Below are positions 24,436 through 32,696 of a stretch of 34,983 bases of DNA, piece after piece. A program made the position numbers and the translations under genes. Source of the stretch: Planctomycetota bacterium. Its GTDB lineage: Bacteria > Planctomycetota > SZUA-567 > H5-PLA8. Below the pieces are notes generated by a model. The model was given only the letters and a program-made list of their open reading frames with translations. It was not told the origin of the DNA and made no database searches. Position 1 is the first letter of the stretch. Every line of letters starts with the position of its first letter. The stretch lies in contig JAHCJK010000047.1 in NCBI GenBank assembly GCA_026184295.1, positions 1 through 34,983 of the forward strand, in the 5' to 3' direction.

Positions 24436-25337
24436 TGGCCTCCACGCGCTCCAACCTGATCGGCGGTCCCGGCACGCTGGCCGTGCTGCTCAGCCCGGCG
24501 CTCGTGCTCTTCACGCTCTTCCTCGTCTGGCCGGCGCTCAACGCGCTGCTGGTCTCGATGAGTTCCTGGACGGGGTTCTCGCCCGAATCGAAGTTCACGG
24601 GCCTCGAAAACTACGCCAACCTCGCGGGCGACGCGCGCTTTTGGAAGAGCCTCAAGAACACCTTCTATTTCGTGATCGTCGGCGGCATCGGGCATTTCTT
24701 CTTCGCGTTCCTCTTCGCCGTCGCGCTGCACCGCCCGGGCTTTAAAGGCAAAAAGGTCTTCCAGACGATGATCTTCTTTCCCTCCTTCGTCTCGGCGGTG
24801 GGCGTCGCGATCCTGTGGGCGCGCCTGTACGACTACAACGACGGGCTGCTCAACCGCGTCCTGCGCATTTTCAGCGGGCAAGGCGTGAACTGGCTGGCCA
24901 GCGAGAATGCGATGGACGCGATCGTGATCGCGTCGATCTGGGCCGGCGTCGGCGGGCAGATGGTCCTGCTGCTGGCGGGCATGAAACGCATCCCTTCCGA
25001 CATCCTGGAAGCCGCGCGCATCGACGGCGCGAGCGAGTGGCAGGTCTTCCGGCACGTCACGCTGCCGATGATGAAGGACGTAACCTACGTGGCGCTGTCG
25101 CTCTGGCTCATCGGTTCGATGCAGGTCTTCGGGCTCGTGCAGGCGCTGGCCGGGCCCGGCGTGCCCGTGGACATGGAAACGGTGAGCACCTACCAGTACG
25201 CGATCTCGTTCAACGCGCGCGACAACATCTACATGATGGGACGCGGCACGGCCATGGCCGTCGCGCTGGTGCTCTGCATCGTCCTGATGGTCGGGGCGCT
25301 GCGCCTGGCCTTCGGCAAGCGCGAGCTGGAGTACTGA
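24435..25337 (+). CDS. Sugar ABC transporter permease, first subunit (MalF/UgpA type)
   Basis: 300 residues; the start ATG shares its A with the stop of the binding protein gene (TGATG at 24433-24437). Six hydrophobic spans are visible. The cytoplasmic EAA loop reads EAARIDGASEWQVFRHVTLP (from residue 192), where the ATPase subunit docks. VFQTMIFFPSFVSAVGVAILW and the periplasmic NTFYFV segment are typical of carbohydrate importer permeases. It pairs with the next gene as the two-subunit channel. No ATPase gene is in the cluster, so a shared MsmK/UgpC-type ATPase from elsewhere is likely. Confidence 0.94.
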   Translation: MASTRSNLIGGPGTLAVLLSPALVLFTLFLVWPALNALLVSMSSWTGFSPESKFTGLENYANLAGDARFWKSLKNTFYFVIVGGIGHFFFAFLFAVALHRPGFKGKKVFQTMIFFPSFVSAVGVAILWARLYDYNDGLLNRVLRIFSGQGVNWLASENAMDAIVIASIWAGVGGQMVLLLAGMKRIPSDILEAARIDGASEWQVFRHVTLPMMKDVTYVALSLWLIGSMQVFGLVQALAGPGVPVDMETVSTYQYAISFNARDNIYMMGRGTAMAVALVLCIVLMVGALRLAFGKRELEY

Positions 25338-25338
25338 G

Positions 25339-26472
25339 ATGAACGCGATGAAGGCGCAGATTCCCATGCTGCTCTGGATCTACTGCGCGCTCAGCATCCT
25401 GCTGCTGCTCGCGGTGCGCCGCACGCGCCACTACCCGCTGTACATCCTGAAAAGCGTCTGGATCGGCTTCACCGTGCTCGCGTTTGTGTGGGTGGTGCTG
25501 ATGTCCGGCGCGACCAACCAGGAATTCGCGCTGCGCCCGGCCAGCGTCTTCGGCGAACTGAGCGAGTACCCCTACACTTTCCGGTCGCTTTACGGCTTCC
25601 ACTCCTGGTACCTGCCGCTGCTGCTCTGGCTGCCGCTCTGGTCCTGGGCGGGCAAGGCCGAGCGCGGTTCGCGGCTGCGCAAAGGGCTGTGGGTCGCGCT
25701 CGGCGCGCTGACCCTCTTCTTCCTCGTGCCGCTGCTCCTGATCTTCAAGCGCTTCGACTGGTCGGCCTATTCGCACTTCGGCGAAAACTACGCGCACGCC
25801 TGGCGCGTCGCGCGCATGGGCGATTACTTCTTCAACAGCATCCTCGTCTCGGCCTGCGCCGTGGGGCTTTCGACCATCGTGGGCTCGATGGCCGCGTACG
25901 CGCTGGCGCGCCTGCCCTTTCGCGGGCGTGAGGCGCTCATCGCCGCGCTGGTCGGTTCGATGGCGATTCCCGGCTTCCTGCTCGTCGTGCCGCTGTACGT
26001 GATGATGCGGAGCTGGTCGGTGGGCAACTTCAGCTTCATGGACTCGCGCGTGGGCCTGAGCATTCTCTACGCGGCGACGAGCCTGCCCTTCACCATCTTC
26101 CTGCTCACCGCCTTCTTCCGCAGCCTGCCGTCCGAACTGGCCGAGGCCGCCGCGCTGGACGGCGCGACGCCGCTGCAGATCTTTTCGCAGATCTACTTCC
26201 CGCTCGCCGCGCCGGGCCTGGCGACGGCGGCGATCTTCAACTTCCTGGGCGTCTGGAACGAGTACAACTTCGCGCTCGTCTTCGTGACCAACCCGGAATT
26301 CCGCACGCTCCCGGTCGGTCTGTACAATCTTCAGGTCTCGCAGCAGTACGCGGTCAACTGGCCGGCGCTCTTCGCGGGCATCGTGCTGCTGTGCCTGCCG
26401 ACCTTCGCGATCTTCGTGGCGCTCCAGGAAAAAATCGTCGCCGGCCTGACCGTCGGCGGTGTAAAAGGCTGA
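25339..26472 (+). CDS. Sugar ABC transporter permease, second subunit (MalG type) with N-terminal extension
   Basis: 377 residues, one base after the previous stop (TGAGATG). From about residue 115 it is a normal MalG-type permease with six spans, and its EAA loop is EAAALDGATPLQIFSQIYFP (from 269). The first 110 residues are extra. They carry two or three further hydrophobic spans (about 8-25, 36-55 and 90-103) with a soluble piece between that includes QEFALRPASVFGEL. Ordinary members have about 280 residues. The frame is continuous and the start is tightly coupled to the upstream gene, so this is a real fusion or extension rather than a wrong start. It may hold an accessory protein or alter substrate entry. 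Confidence 0.92.
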   Translation: MNAMKAQIPMLLWIYCALSILLLLAVRRTRHYPLYILKSVWIGFTVLAFVWVVLMSGATNQEFALRPASVFGELSEYPYTFRSLYGFHSWYLPLLLWLPLWSWAGKAERGSRLRKGLWVALGALTLFFLVPLLLIFKRFDWSAYSHFGENYAHAWRVARMGDYFFNSILVSACAVGLSTIVGSMAAYALARLPFRGREALIAALVGSMAIPGFLLVVPLYVMMRSWSVGNFSFMDSRVGLSILYAATSLPFTIFLLTAFFRSLPSELAEAAALDGATPLQIFSQIYFPLAAPGLATAAIFNFLGVWNEYNFALVFVTNPEFRTLPVGLYNLQVSQQYAVNWPALFAGIVLLCLPTFAIFVALQEKIVAGLTVGGVKG

Positions 26473-26518
26473 ACGGCGGTTTGGTTTTTCCGCCGCGGCG
26501 GATACCCTTTCTTCGCGC

Positions 26519-27589
26519 ATGGCCCATCTTCCGGCATCCTCGCCTTCCCCGGTTCGAAGCTCCCGCGTCCTGAAAGACGGCATCTGGGACCGCTGCGAAT
26601 GGATCGAGACGCTCTCGGGCGAGCCGCGCGTGCGCAAGACGACCAAGGGCACCGGGCCGTGGGGCGTGAACACCCTGCGCGCCGAGATTCAGTACCTGCT
26701 CCATCTGCCTCCGGGGCTGGCCGAGTCTTTTCCGTCCGTGCTCGCCGCCTGGGGCCTGGGGCTGGGCGATCGCGAGGTCGGCTACGAGATGCCGTACTTC
26801 GACGGCTGGCGCGACCTGGGCGACTGGATTCGCTCGGGCAAGCTCTTCCAGCGCGACGCCGACGCTTTGCAGGATGGACTGGCCGAGCTGGTTTTCACGC
26901 GACTGCACCGCGCCGACCCCGGCAAGCACGCGCTGGCGTCGCACATCGAAGACGTGCTCCGCGACGCGCTCGCGCAGCTCGACCGCGACCCGGAGTTCTC
27001 CGCGTTGATCCGCGCGGAGGAGATCGTGCTGAACGGCCACGCCATCGCGGGGCCCGGGCGCGCGTTCCAGCGACTGGTCGCGAACGGGGACCTATTCCGC
27101 GCGCTGGCGCAGGCGCCGTCCTTCCGGCTGCACGGCGACCTGCTGCACGAAAACATCCTCTGGCGCCCCGACCCGCCCGCCGGACGCCCCGCGCTGGTGC
27201 TGCTCGACCCGGTCTCGGTCGCCGGCGTCTACAGCGGCCCGCCGCTCTTCGATCTGGTCAAATACGAGTCCTACGCCACGGGGGAACTGTACGCCCTGCG
27301 CGCCGGCAAAGTGGATGCCTGCCGCGTGGAGGACGCCGCGCCCGGCCGCCCGGCCTGCCGGTTCCGCATCCAGTGGGAACACCCGGAATTGCGCCCGTTC
27401 CGCCTGATCGACCTGCATTCGCGTTTCCGCGCGGCGTACACGGCGCGCCACGGCGCACACGAGCGCGCGCTCTACCGCCTGATCGACGCCTACTTCGCGC
27501 TGGTGATGGCCATGAACACGCAGGGACTCCTGCGCTGGGCGCGCGTGCTGAAGGGCGCCGAGTGCCTGGCGCAGGCCGTCGCGCGCTGA
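26519..27589 (+). CDS. APH/choline-kinase-fold phosphotransferase
   Basis: 356 residues, 46 bases after the permease stop. The C-terminal half has the phosphotransferase signature HGDLLHEN (205-212; catalytic Asp207, Asn212) and a metal-binding LLDP (Asp230), followed by PLFDLVKYESYATGEL, as in aminoglycoside and choline/sugar kinases. Lys40 or Lys43 and Glu56 are candidates for the ATP-anchoring pair. The sequence is otherwise far from antibiotic resistance enzymes. Being the last gene of a sugar-uptake operon, it may phosphorylate the imported sugar or a glycolipid. The start is preceded by no strong ribosome site. A strong terminator follows within 25 bases. Substrate unknown. Confidence 0.83.
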   Translation: MAHLPASSPSPVRSSRVLKDGIWDRCEWIETLSGEPRVRKTTKGTGPWGVNTLRAEIQYLLHLPPGLAESFPSVLAAWGLGLGDREVGYEMPYFDGWRDLGDWIRSGKLFQRDADALQDGLAELVFTRLHRADPGKHALASHIEDVLRDALAQLDRDPEFSALIRAEEIVLNGHAIAGPGRAFQRLVANGDLFRALAQAPSFRLHGDLLHENILWRPDPPAGRPALVLLDPVSVAGVYSGPPLFDLVKYESYATGELYALRAGKVDACRVEDAAPGRPACRFRIQWEHPELRPFRLIDLHSRFRAAYTARHGAHERALYRLIDAYFALVMAMNTQGLLRWARVLKGAECLAQAVAR

Positions 27590-27612
27590 CGGTCCCGGTT
27601 CCGCCCGAAAAC

Positions 27613-27642
27613 AAAAAAGCCCCGGTTGCCCGGGGCTTTTTT
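27613..27642. terminator. Strong bidirectional rho-independent terminator
   Basis: A perfect 13-bp inverted repeat (27613-27625 with 27630-27642), GC-rich at its centre and flanked by A6 and T6, has a four-base loop. It lies between the convergent APH-fold kinase gene and the large exported HEAT/receiver-like gene, and serves both. Confidence 0.95.
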
Positions 27643-27664
27643 CACGTCCGCCGAAGCGGGACGG

Positions 27665-30394
27665 TTACTTTTCCTTCTTTTCGCGGTCCACGCGCTTCTC
27701 GCGCAGGAAGTTGTAGAGCTGCCCGTTGCGGCGGACGAACGCGCCGAACTCTTCCGCGGCCACTTCCTGAACCAGGTGGCTGCGGTCGGTCTGGAGCTTG
27801 GTGTACTCGGCTTCGAACGCATCGGGCTTCACGCGGCCCAGGGCGCGCACGGCGTTGACGCGCAGGAGCGCGTCCACCGGCGTGCCGGCGGGGGCGTTGG
27901 TCTCGTCGATGTTGTTCATGTCCTGCACGACGCCGAGGAGCTTGGCGGCCACGTCGTCCTTGTCGTTCCCGCCGCCGACGTTGCCCAGGAAGATCGTCGC
28001 CGGATTGCGGACGTCGTCCTTGCGGTTCGTCAGCGCGCTCTTGCAGTGCGGAACGGCTTCGATCAGCGTCAGGTGCGTCGCGCGGGGATCGACCTTCGAG
28101 AGCGCCGTCGCGCACTTGACCGAGATCTCGTGCGCCTTGCGCTTGGGCGAGGCTTCCGCCGGGCGCTGGCCTTCGAGCTTCTCGATCTGCACCTTCAGGT
28201 CGTTGTCGGCCATCTCGCGTTCCACGAGGGTGATCTCGGTGCCGAAGCGCGCCTGCGTGAGCGTGCGTTCCGCGCGGCTGTGCAGGATGCCGGTGGGCAT
28301 GTAGCGCGTCCGGACGTCCGCGCGCAGTTCTTCCTGAAGCTGCTCGGGGGTCAGGTCGCGGCGCAGGCGGTCGGAGATCAGGACGATGTCCTTCGGCGGG
28401 AAGGTGCGCGCCTTGATCAGGGCGTCGCGGCCGCTGCCCGCGTCGGTGACCAGGTAGCCCAGCTTTTCCAGGTGCCCGCGCACTTCGTTGCGGACGTTCT
28501 GGTCTTCCTCGGCGACGAGGATCTGCAGCGGCTGGTTCTCGCTCACGCCGCGGCCGAGCAGGCCCGCGACCTTTTCCGAGCCGACCCACGGCTGCGGGAA
28601 GCGGTTGATCTTGGCCAGCGAGACCGCGCAGGCGTACTGGATGATCTGGTCGGGGCTGTCCAGGCCGGCGATCAGCGCCGAACCGGGCGCGTAGGCGTTG
28701 TCGCCTTCGCCGGGAAAGGGCGCCGGCTGGTGGCCGGGCAGGACGTACAGGGTGTAGCCGTCGCCGGGCTTGGCGGGCGGTTCCGGCGCGACGTCGGTCT
28801 TGGCTTCGGCCTTCGCGATGCCCGCTTCAGGCGCGCCTTCGGCCTGGGCGTACACGCGGTAGGGGCCGCCGGGGACCGGACCCGCGGTGAAGAGGCCGGT
28901 CTCGTCGATCTTGCCGCCAGCGCCTTCTTCGGTGAACCAAGTCAGCTTCATGTTCTTCATCGGCTTGCCGTACTGATCCTTCACGATCGCCTTGAAGAGC
29001 TGCGTGCCGTGCACGGGCACCACGGCGGTCGGGGGGACGATGTCGATCGAGGTCGCGACCGAGGGATCCTTGCCGCCCGCGGGAACGACGGGCGCCGGCG
29101 CGGCCGGCAGCGACGGCGGGCGCAGCAGGTCGCCCTTCTCGTCCAGGAAGGCCAGGCGTTCGGCCAGGAACGCGCCGATGCCGGGCAGGCGCGCGTGGCC
29201 GGGGTACTTGGCCAGGTCGCGGTACACCTTGAAGAGCGCTTCGTTGACGTAGTACTTGCCGCACGCGCTGCTCAGGTTCAGGCAGTCGATGAGCTTCTTA
29301 TCCCACGCCATGATCTCCTGCTTTTCTTCCTCCGAGAGGAAGTGGCGGGTGGGGTTCTCGTTGGCGATGTCCACGAGGTCCTTCACTTCGGTGTACTGTC
29401 CGGCGTAGATGCTGGCGAGCAGCGGGTAGAAGTCCGACTGGTCCATGTGCAGGCCGGCGCCGCGCAGGGCCAACTCTTCGGCCATCTGGTCGTTCCAGGC
29501 CCAGATCGGGTACTGGACGGTCACCAGGTCGCCGCCCTCGTTCAGGTGCCACATGAAGCCGTCGGCGTACTCGGCCTCTTCGGCGACGCCCGCGCGTTCG
29601 ATGTAGTAGCGGTTGGCGGCTTCGTAGTAATAGGTGGCGGCCGGCTTCAGGCTCGCGGCCGAAACGCCGGTCAGCTTTTCCAGCGCGCGGGTCGCGAAGC
29701 GTTTGGCGGTCTCGGTCTCGTTGGGGTCTTCCAGGCGGGCCTTCAGGGCCGGGATCGCGCGTTCGTCGGCGGGCTCGATGTCGGTGATGGCGAGGATCGC
29801 GTTCTCGCGCATCAGGACTTCCTTATGGTTGAGCAGTTCGATCAGCGGCAGGATGGCCGTGGGGCCCATGCGAGCCAGCACCACGCGGGCGTAGGTGCGG
29901 AAGTCTTCGTGGTTGGGATCCTTGAGGTACTGCGCGATGGCCGGGACGGCGTAGTGGCCGAGTTCGGCGAATTCGCGGTAGAGCAGCGCGCGTTCGTCGT
30001 CGCTGGTCGCCGGATCGACGACGCGGGCGGCCATCTTGGCCATGCGGTCCTTGTCGGCGAGCTTCAGGATGTAGTACTGGCGATAGAGGGTCCAGATGCG
30101 CGTGGGTTCGCTGCCCATGCGCGGATCGGCCATCATCTTGGCCATGTACTTCGTGCCGGCCTCGTCCACCAGGCGCGCCGCCAGTTCCTTGCGCGGTTCC
30201 AGGGCCAGGAGCTGGCGCAGCTTGATCTGCGCTTCGGAGTATTTGCCCTGCTGGTAGAGATCCAGGCCTTCGCGGAAGAGCGTCTCGATCTTCGCGACGC
30301 GGTCTTCTTCGGCGTGCGCGGAGCGCACCGAGCCGGCCACGAACGCCAGGACCAGCAGGCACCCGATCAGCTTACCCATGGCAGCGATCCTCAT
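27665..30394 (-). CDS. Large exported protein: TPR, HEAT-like repeats, Ig-like and receiver-like domains
   Basis: 909 residues from the ATG at 30394, which is seven bases from GGAGGA. An ATG two codons earlier (30400) touches that site and is less likely. Signal peptide at 1-28 (VRSAHA|EED). A TPR-like pair lies at about 31-66 and HEAT-like helices at 130-245. An Ig-like (Big-type) domain spans about 449-520 (IDIVPPTAVVPVHGTQLFKAI, then LTWFTEEGAGG). Residues 623-720 look like a response-regulator receiver: ILVAEEDQNVRNEVRGHLEKLGY in outline, then DIVLISDRL with Asp675 at the phospho-acceptor site and PTGILHSRA as the next strand. Further helical repeats fill the C-terminus, including RVNAVRALGRV. 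The receiver's acidic pair is Glu-Glu and its conserved Lys is not seen. A receiver fold in an exported protein is odd. Function is unknown, perhaps an envelope scaffold. Confidence 0.85.
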   Translation of the reverse strand: MRIAAMGKLIGCLLVLAFVAGSVRSAHAEEDRVAKIETLFREGLDLYQQGKYSEAQIKLRQLLALEPRKELAARLVDEAGTKYMAKMMADPRMGSEPTRIWTLYRQYYILKLADKDRMAKMAARVVDPATSDDERALLYREFAELGHYAVPAIAQYLKDPNHEDFRTYARVVLARMGPTAILPLIELLNHKEVLMRENAILAITDIEPADERAIPALKARLEDPNETETAKRFATRALEKLTGVSAASLKPAATYYYEAANRYYIERAGVAEEAEYADGFMWHLNEGGDLVTVQYPIWAWNDQMAEELALRGAGLHMDQSDFYPLLASIYAGQYTEVKDLVDIANENPTRHFLSEEEKQEIMAWDKKLIDCLNLSSACGKYYVNEALFKVYRDLAKYPGHARLPGIGAFLAERLAFLDEKGDLLRPPSLPAAPAPVVPAGGKDPSVATSIDIVPPTAVVPVHGTQLFKAIVKDQYGKPMKNMKLTWFTEEGAGGKIDETGLFTAGPVPGGPYRVYAQAEGAPEAGIAKAEAKTDVAPEPPAKPGDGYTLYVLPGHQPAPFPGEGDNAYAPGSALIAGLDSPDQIIQYACAVSLAKINRFPQPWVGSEKVAGLLGRGVSENQPLQILVAEEDQNVRNEVRGHLEKLGYLVTDAGSGRDALIKARTFPPKDIVLISDRLRRDLTPEQLQEELRADVRTRYMPTGILHSRAERTLTQARFGTEITLVEREMADNDLKVQIEKLEGQRPAEASPKRKAHEISVKCATALSKVDPRATHLTLIEAVPHCKSALTNRKDDVRNPATIFLGNVGGGNDKDDVAAKLLGVVQDMNNIDETNAPAGTPVDALLRVNAVRALGRVKPDAFEAEYTKLQTDRSHLVQEVAAEEFGAFVRRNGQLYNFLREKRVDREKKEK

Positions 30395-30571
30395 CTTCAT
30401 TCCTCCGAGCGGAGCGAAGCAAACCTTCGCTCGACTACACCCCCAGAAGTCCGTAATCCGGAACCGGTTCAAAAGCGGCCGGCGAAGAGCCTTGCGATGA
30501 AAGCCCAGCGCAGACCAGTCTTTCGGACCGGTACTACCGCAATCATGCGTTAATTCAGAAGCGACACGAAG

Positions 30572-30599
30572 ATGCTAGTAAGATATGGTGGGGTGTCAA
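30572..30599 (-). promoter_or_regulatory. Promoter of the large exported HEAT/receiver-like protein
   Basis: On the minus strand a perfect TTGACA (30594-30599) is followed after 16 bases by TAGCAT (30572-30577). The implied leader to the start codon is about 170 bases. Confidence 0.55.
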
Positions 30600-31012
30600 G
30601 GATGAAAACTCAAGCCTACCAGCCATTTAGCGCGCTTCGAGAACCGGCGTAACCGAGCCGTTCGCGGGCCTCCGGCGCAGCCTTTTCTCCGGATATATTC
30701 TTCTAACATTATGCCGTACAAGGCCCTTACTGGCGAATTTTCGGCCGGGCCGCCGACGGGCCTTCCCCGATGGCTCCCTTTAAGAGGTTCCGCGGCCTCC
30801 GGGGGCCCTTCGTTGAAACAAATCCATCCGGAAACGGACGCCCGCGGCGCGAAAGCCGGCCCCCGCGCGCGGCTGCCGTTGCACCGGCCCCTGGCCCCCG
30901 TAATCTACGCAAAGCGTTTTACAGAGGGGAACGCAAGGCGTATCGGCGGACGCGCCGCGCGGGCCGGAAAAAGAAACAGATGAAAAGAACGAAACGTGTC
31001 CAATCCAGCGTA
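30600..31012. other. Intergenic stretch with no supported gene
   Basis: About 410 bases between the two outward promoters. The left part is AT-richer with TATATT and TAACATTAT near 30690-30712. The right part is very GC-rich and contains GGGGGCCC- and GCGCGCGG-type segments. A possible ORF from 30711 to 30983 has no ribosome site and unconvincing composition. I recognise no RNA family. Confidence 0.4.
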
Positions 31013-31040
31013 TTGACCATGCCGGGAATTGTCTTATTAG
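31013..31040 (+). promoter_or_regulatory. Putative promoter of the XRE-type regulator
   Basis: TTGACC (31013-31018) and TATTAG (31035-31040) are 16 bases apart. The GTG start of the regulator lies 54 bases downstream of the -10 box. A short inverted repeat GGT/ACC with a six-base gap follows the -10 box. Confidence 0.5.
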
Positions 31041-31094
31041 AGGTTGTTGTACCTGCTGATTCCTTGCCTTGCGCCGCGCCTTTGAGGGGCATTT

Positions 31095-31352
31095 GTGTCA
31101 TCCAACAGCAAACATCCGGACCCCCGCACGGACCTGATTACATACCGCATCCGCCTGGGCATGACGCTTCGGGAAATGAGCAGGAAGACCGGACTGAGCC
31201 CCGCGACGCTGCACCGCCTGGAGCGCGGCGTCATCGAAGCCAGCCCGCGTTCGCGCGTGCGCCTGCAGGACGGCCTGGGCCTCACGTCCGACCAGATCGA
31301 TTACCTGCTGGGACAGAGCGCCAAGCACAAGAACCGCCAGGCGCGTTCGTAG
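31095..31352 (+). CDS. Small XRE-family helix-turn-helix protein
   Basis: 85 residues from a GTG at 31095, preceded by GAGGGG. Residues 14-65 are a Cro/C1-type helix-turn-helix: LITYRIRLGMTLREMSRKTG in outline, then LSPATLHRLERGVIEASPRSR, with the recognition helix at about 36-45. The C-terminus is short and basic (SAKHKNRQARS). There is no sensor or dimerisation domain. It may be an autoregulator or DNA-binding accessory protein. It converges with the sigma-factor gene and shares the terminator at 31381-31407 with it. Target genes are unknown. Confidence 0.87.
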   Translation: MSSNSKHPDPRTDLITYRIRLGMTLREMSRKTGLSPATLHRLERGVIEASPRSRVRLQDGLGLTSDQIDYLLGQSAKHKNRQARS

Positions 31353-31380
31353 GTCCGCCCTTCCCTAGCTAATAAAATAA

Positions 31381-31407
31381 AACAGCGCCCTTCGTGAGGG
31401 CGCTGTT
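31381..31407. terminator. Bidirectional terminator between XRE gene and sigma factor
   Basis: AACAGCGCCCT (31381-31391) and AGGGCGCTGTT (31397-31407) form a perfect 11-bp stem with loop TCGTG. T-rich sequence follows on both strands. Confidence 0.93.
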
Positions 31408-31431
31408 TCTTTCGTATTCAGCCGGCGACGA

Positions 31432-32415
31432 CTAGAACGTGCAGGAGTCCTGGTAGGCGCGGAACTTCTTGCGCAGCACATCCAGCACCTGCGCGTGGAT
31501 CTGGCAGATGCGCGACTCCGAAAGCTGCAGTTCCTCGCCGATCTGCTTCATGCTCTTGCCCAGGAAGTAGTACTGCTCCACCACGGCGCGTTCGTTCGCG
31601 TGGAGGCCGCGCAGGGCCATGTCGCGGATCTCGTCGCGCTGGAGTTCGCGGGTCGGTTCTTCTTCCTCGCGGCCGTCGAGCATCTCCAGGCGCAGCAGGT
31701 CGCGTTCGTCGGCGTTGTCGGACGCGCCGCCTTCGAGCGAGATCTGGGCCTTCACGTCCAGTTCCTTGCGCAGTTCGTCCAGGCGCGGCAGGTCGATGTT
31801 CATGCGCTTGGCGATCTCTTCCTCGGAAGGCTCGCGCCCGAGCTGCGCGGCGAGGTCGCGGACGAGGCGTTCGAACTGGTGGTTCTTGTTGCGGATCAGG
31901 CGCGGCACCCAGTCGCTGGCGCGGATGGAATCCAGCATCGCGCCGCGGATGCGGGGCACGCAGTAGGTCTCGAAGCGCACGCCGACCTTGGGGTCGAACT
32001 TGGTGATCGCGTCCTGCAGGCCCAGGTGCCCGGCGCTGATCAGGTCGTTGACGTCGATGCATTCGGGGAGCTTGGCCTTCAGGCGCTCGGCGATGTACTT
32101 CACCAGCGACTGGTAGTGCACCCACAGGTCGTTGCGCAGGTCTTCGTCGTGGGTCTTCTGGAAACGCGCCCACATCTCGTCTTCCATCTGGCGCTTCTTG
32201 GCCTTCACTTCGGCGCGCGCGCGTTCTTCCACCGTCTGTCCGCTGGCGACGCCGTGAATGGGCACGATCGGCCTTCGGAAGGTCAGGGGCGCCGTGACCG
32301 GGGAGGCCACGCGCCGGCGCAGGGGGCTCTTGTCGAGCAGGTCGGAGCGCAGGGCTGCCTTGGGCATGGCCTCGCTCTCATCTTTGCTCTTGAGCGCTTT
32401 TTTTCGCTTCGCCAT
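31432..32415 (-). CDS. FliA/WhiG-family RNA polymerase sigma factor
   Basis: 327 residues from the ATG at 32415, with AAGGAG 9 bases upstream. Region 2 (about 95-165) holds NDLWVHYQSLVKYIAERL, DVNDLISAGHLGLQDAITKFDP in outline and VRFETYCVPRIRGAMLDSIRASDW in outline, the FliA/WhiG hallmark. Region 3 is at about 170-225 (LAAQLGREPSEEEIAKRM). Region 4 (262-320) ends with MKQIGEELQLSESRICQIHAQVL, the -35 recognition helix. The first 80 residues are an extra basic, probably disordered extension that normal 240-270-residue members lack. Such sigma factors direct flagellar, pilus or developmental genes. No flagellar genes are in the window, so its regulon is open. Its own promoter is overlapped by a perfect palindrome. 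Confidence 0.95.
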   Translation of the reverse strand: MAKRKKALKSKDESEAMPKAALRSDLLDKSPLRRRVASPVTAPLTFRRPIVPIHGVASGQTVEERARAEVKAKKRQMEDEMWARFQKTHDEDLRNDLWVHYQSLVKYIAERLKAKLPECIDVNDLISAGHLGLQDAITKFDPKVGVRFETYCVPRIRGAMLDSIRASDWVPRLIRNKNHQFERLVRDLAAQLGREPSEEEIAKRMNIDLPRLDELRKELDVKAQISLEGGASDNADERDLLRLEMLDGREEEEPTRELQRDEIRDMALRGLHANERAVVEQYYFLGKSMKQIGEELQLSESRICQIHAQVLDVLRKKFRAYQDSCTF

Positions 32416-32532
32416 GGCTGCGTCTCCTTACAACGTCCCGCCCCGGGATCAGAAAAAGGGTTGAGTCGTGGGCGCCGGTCTTCGGGTGCTTTGGACTCGC
32501 TTTAGGAAAAATTCACTCTGCTTGTGTGCACA

Positions 32533-32563
32533 ATGATATAGACCGTAATTGACGTTTGTCAAT
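32533..32563 (-). promoter_or_regulatory. Sigma-factor promoter overlapped by a perfect palindrome
   Basis: On the minus strand a perfect TTGACA (32557-32562) is followed after 16 bases by TATATC (32535-32540), or after 18 bases by TATCAT. The -35 box lies inside ATTGACGTTTGTCAAT (32548-32563), an inverted repeat with 6-base arms and 4-base centre, well placed as a repressor site. The leader to the ATG at 32415 is about 112 bases. Confidence 0.6.
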
Positions 32564-32651
32564 ATAGGTGAAACGCAGAAAATGCACCATGATACTCATA
32601 AACTCAATGATTTTAGGGGAAGATGGACCTAAATCCCCAATAGTGCACCCG

Positions 32652-32671
32652 TGGATGTTAGGGGACATCCA
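32652..32671. repeat. Inverted repeat TGGATGT...ACATCCA
   Basis: TGGATGT (32652-32658) and ACATCCA (32665-32671) form a 7-bp hairpin with a six-base loop TAGGGG. It lies in the AT-rich island, 25 bases before the larger palindrome. Confidence 0.6.
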
Positions 32672-32696
32672 TAAGAAGATTTTTTGTGAATTTTTT

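Noticed and set aside
30711..30983. A 90-codon frame in the intergenic region, ending in a basic tail
   Set aside because: No ribosome site, low-complexity GC-driven composition and no family resemblance; a promoter-like AT patch before it is not enough.
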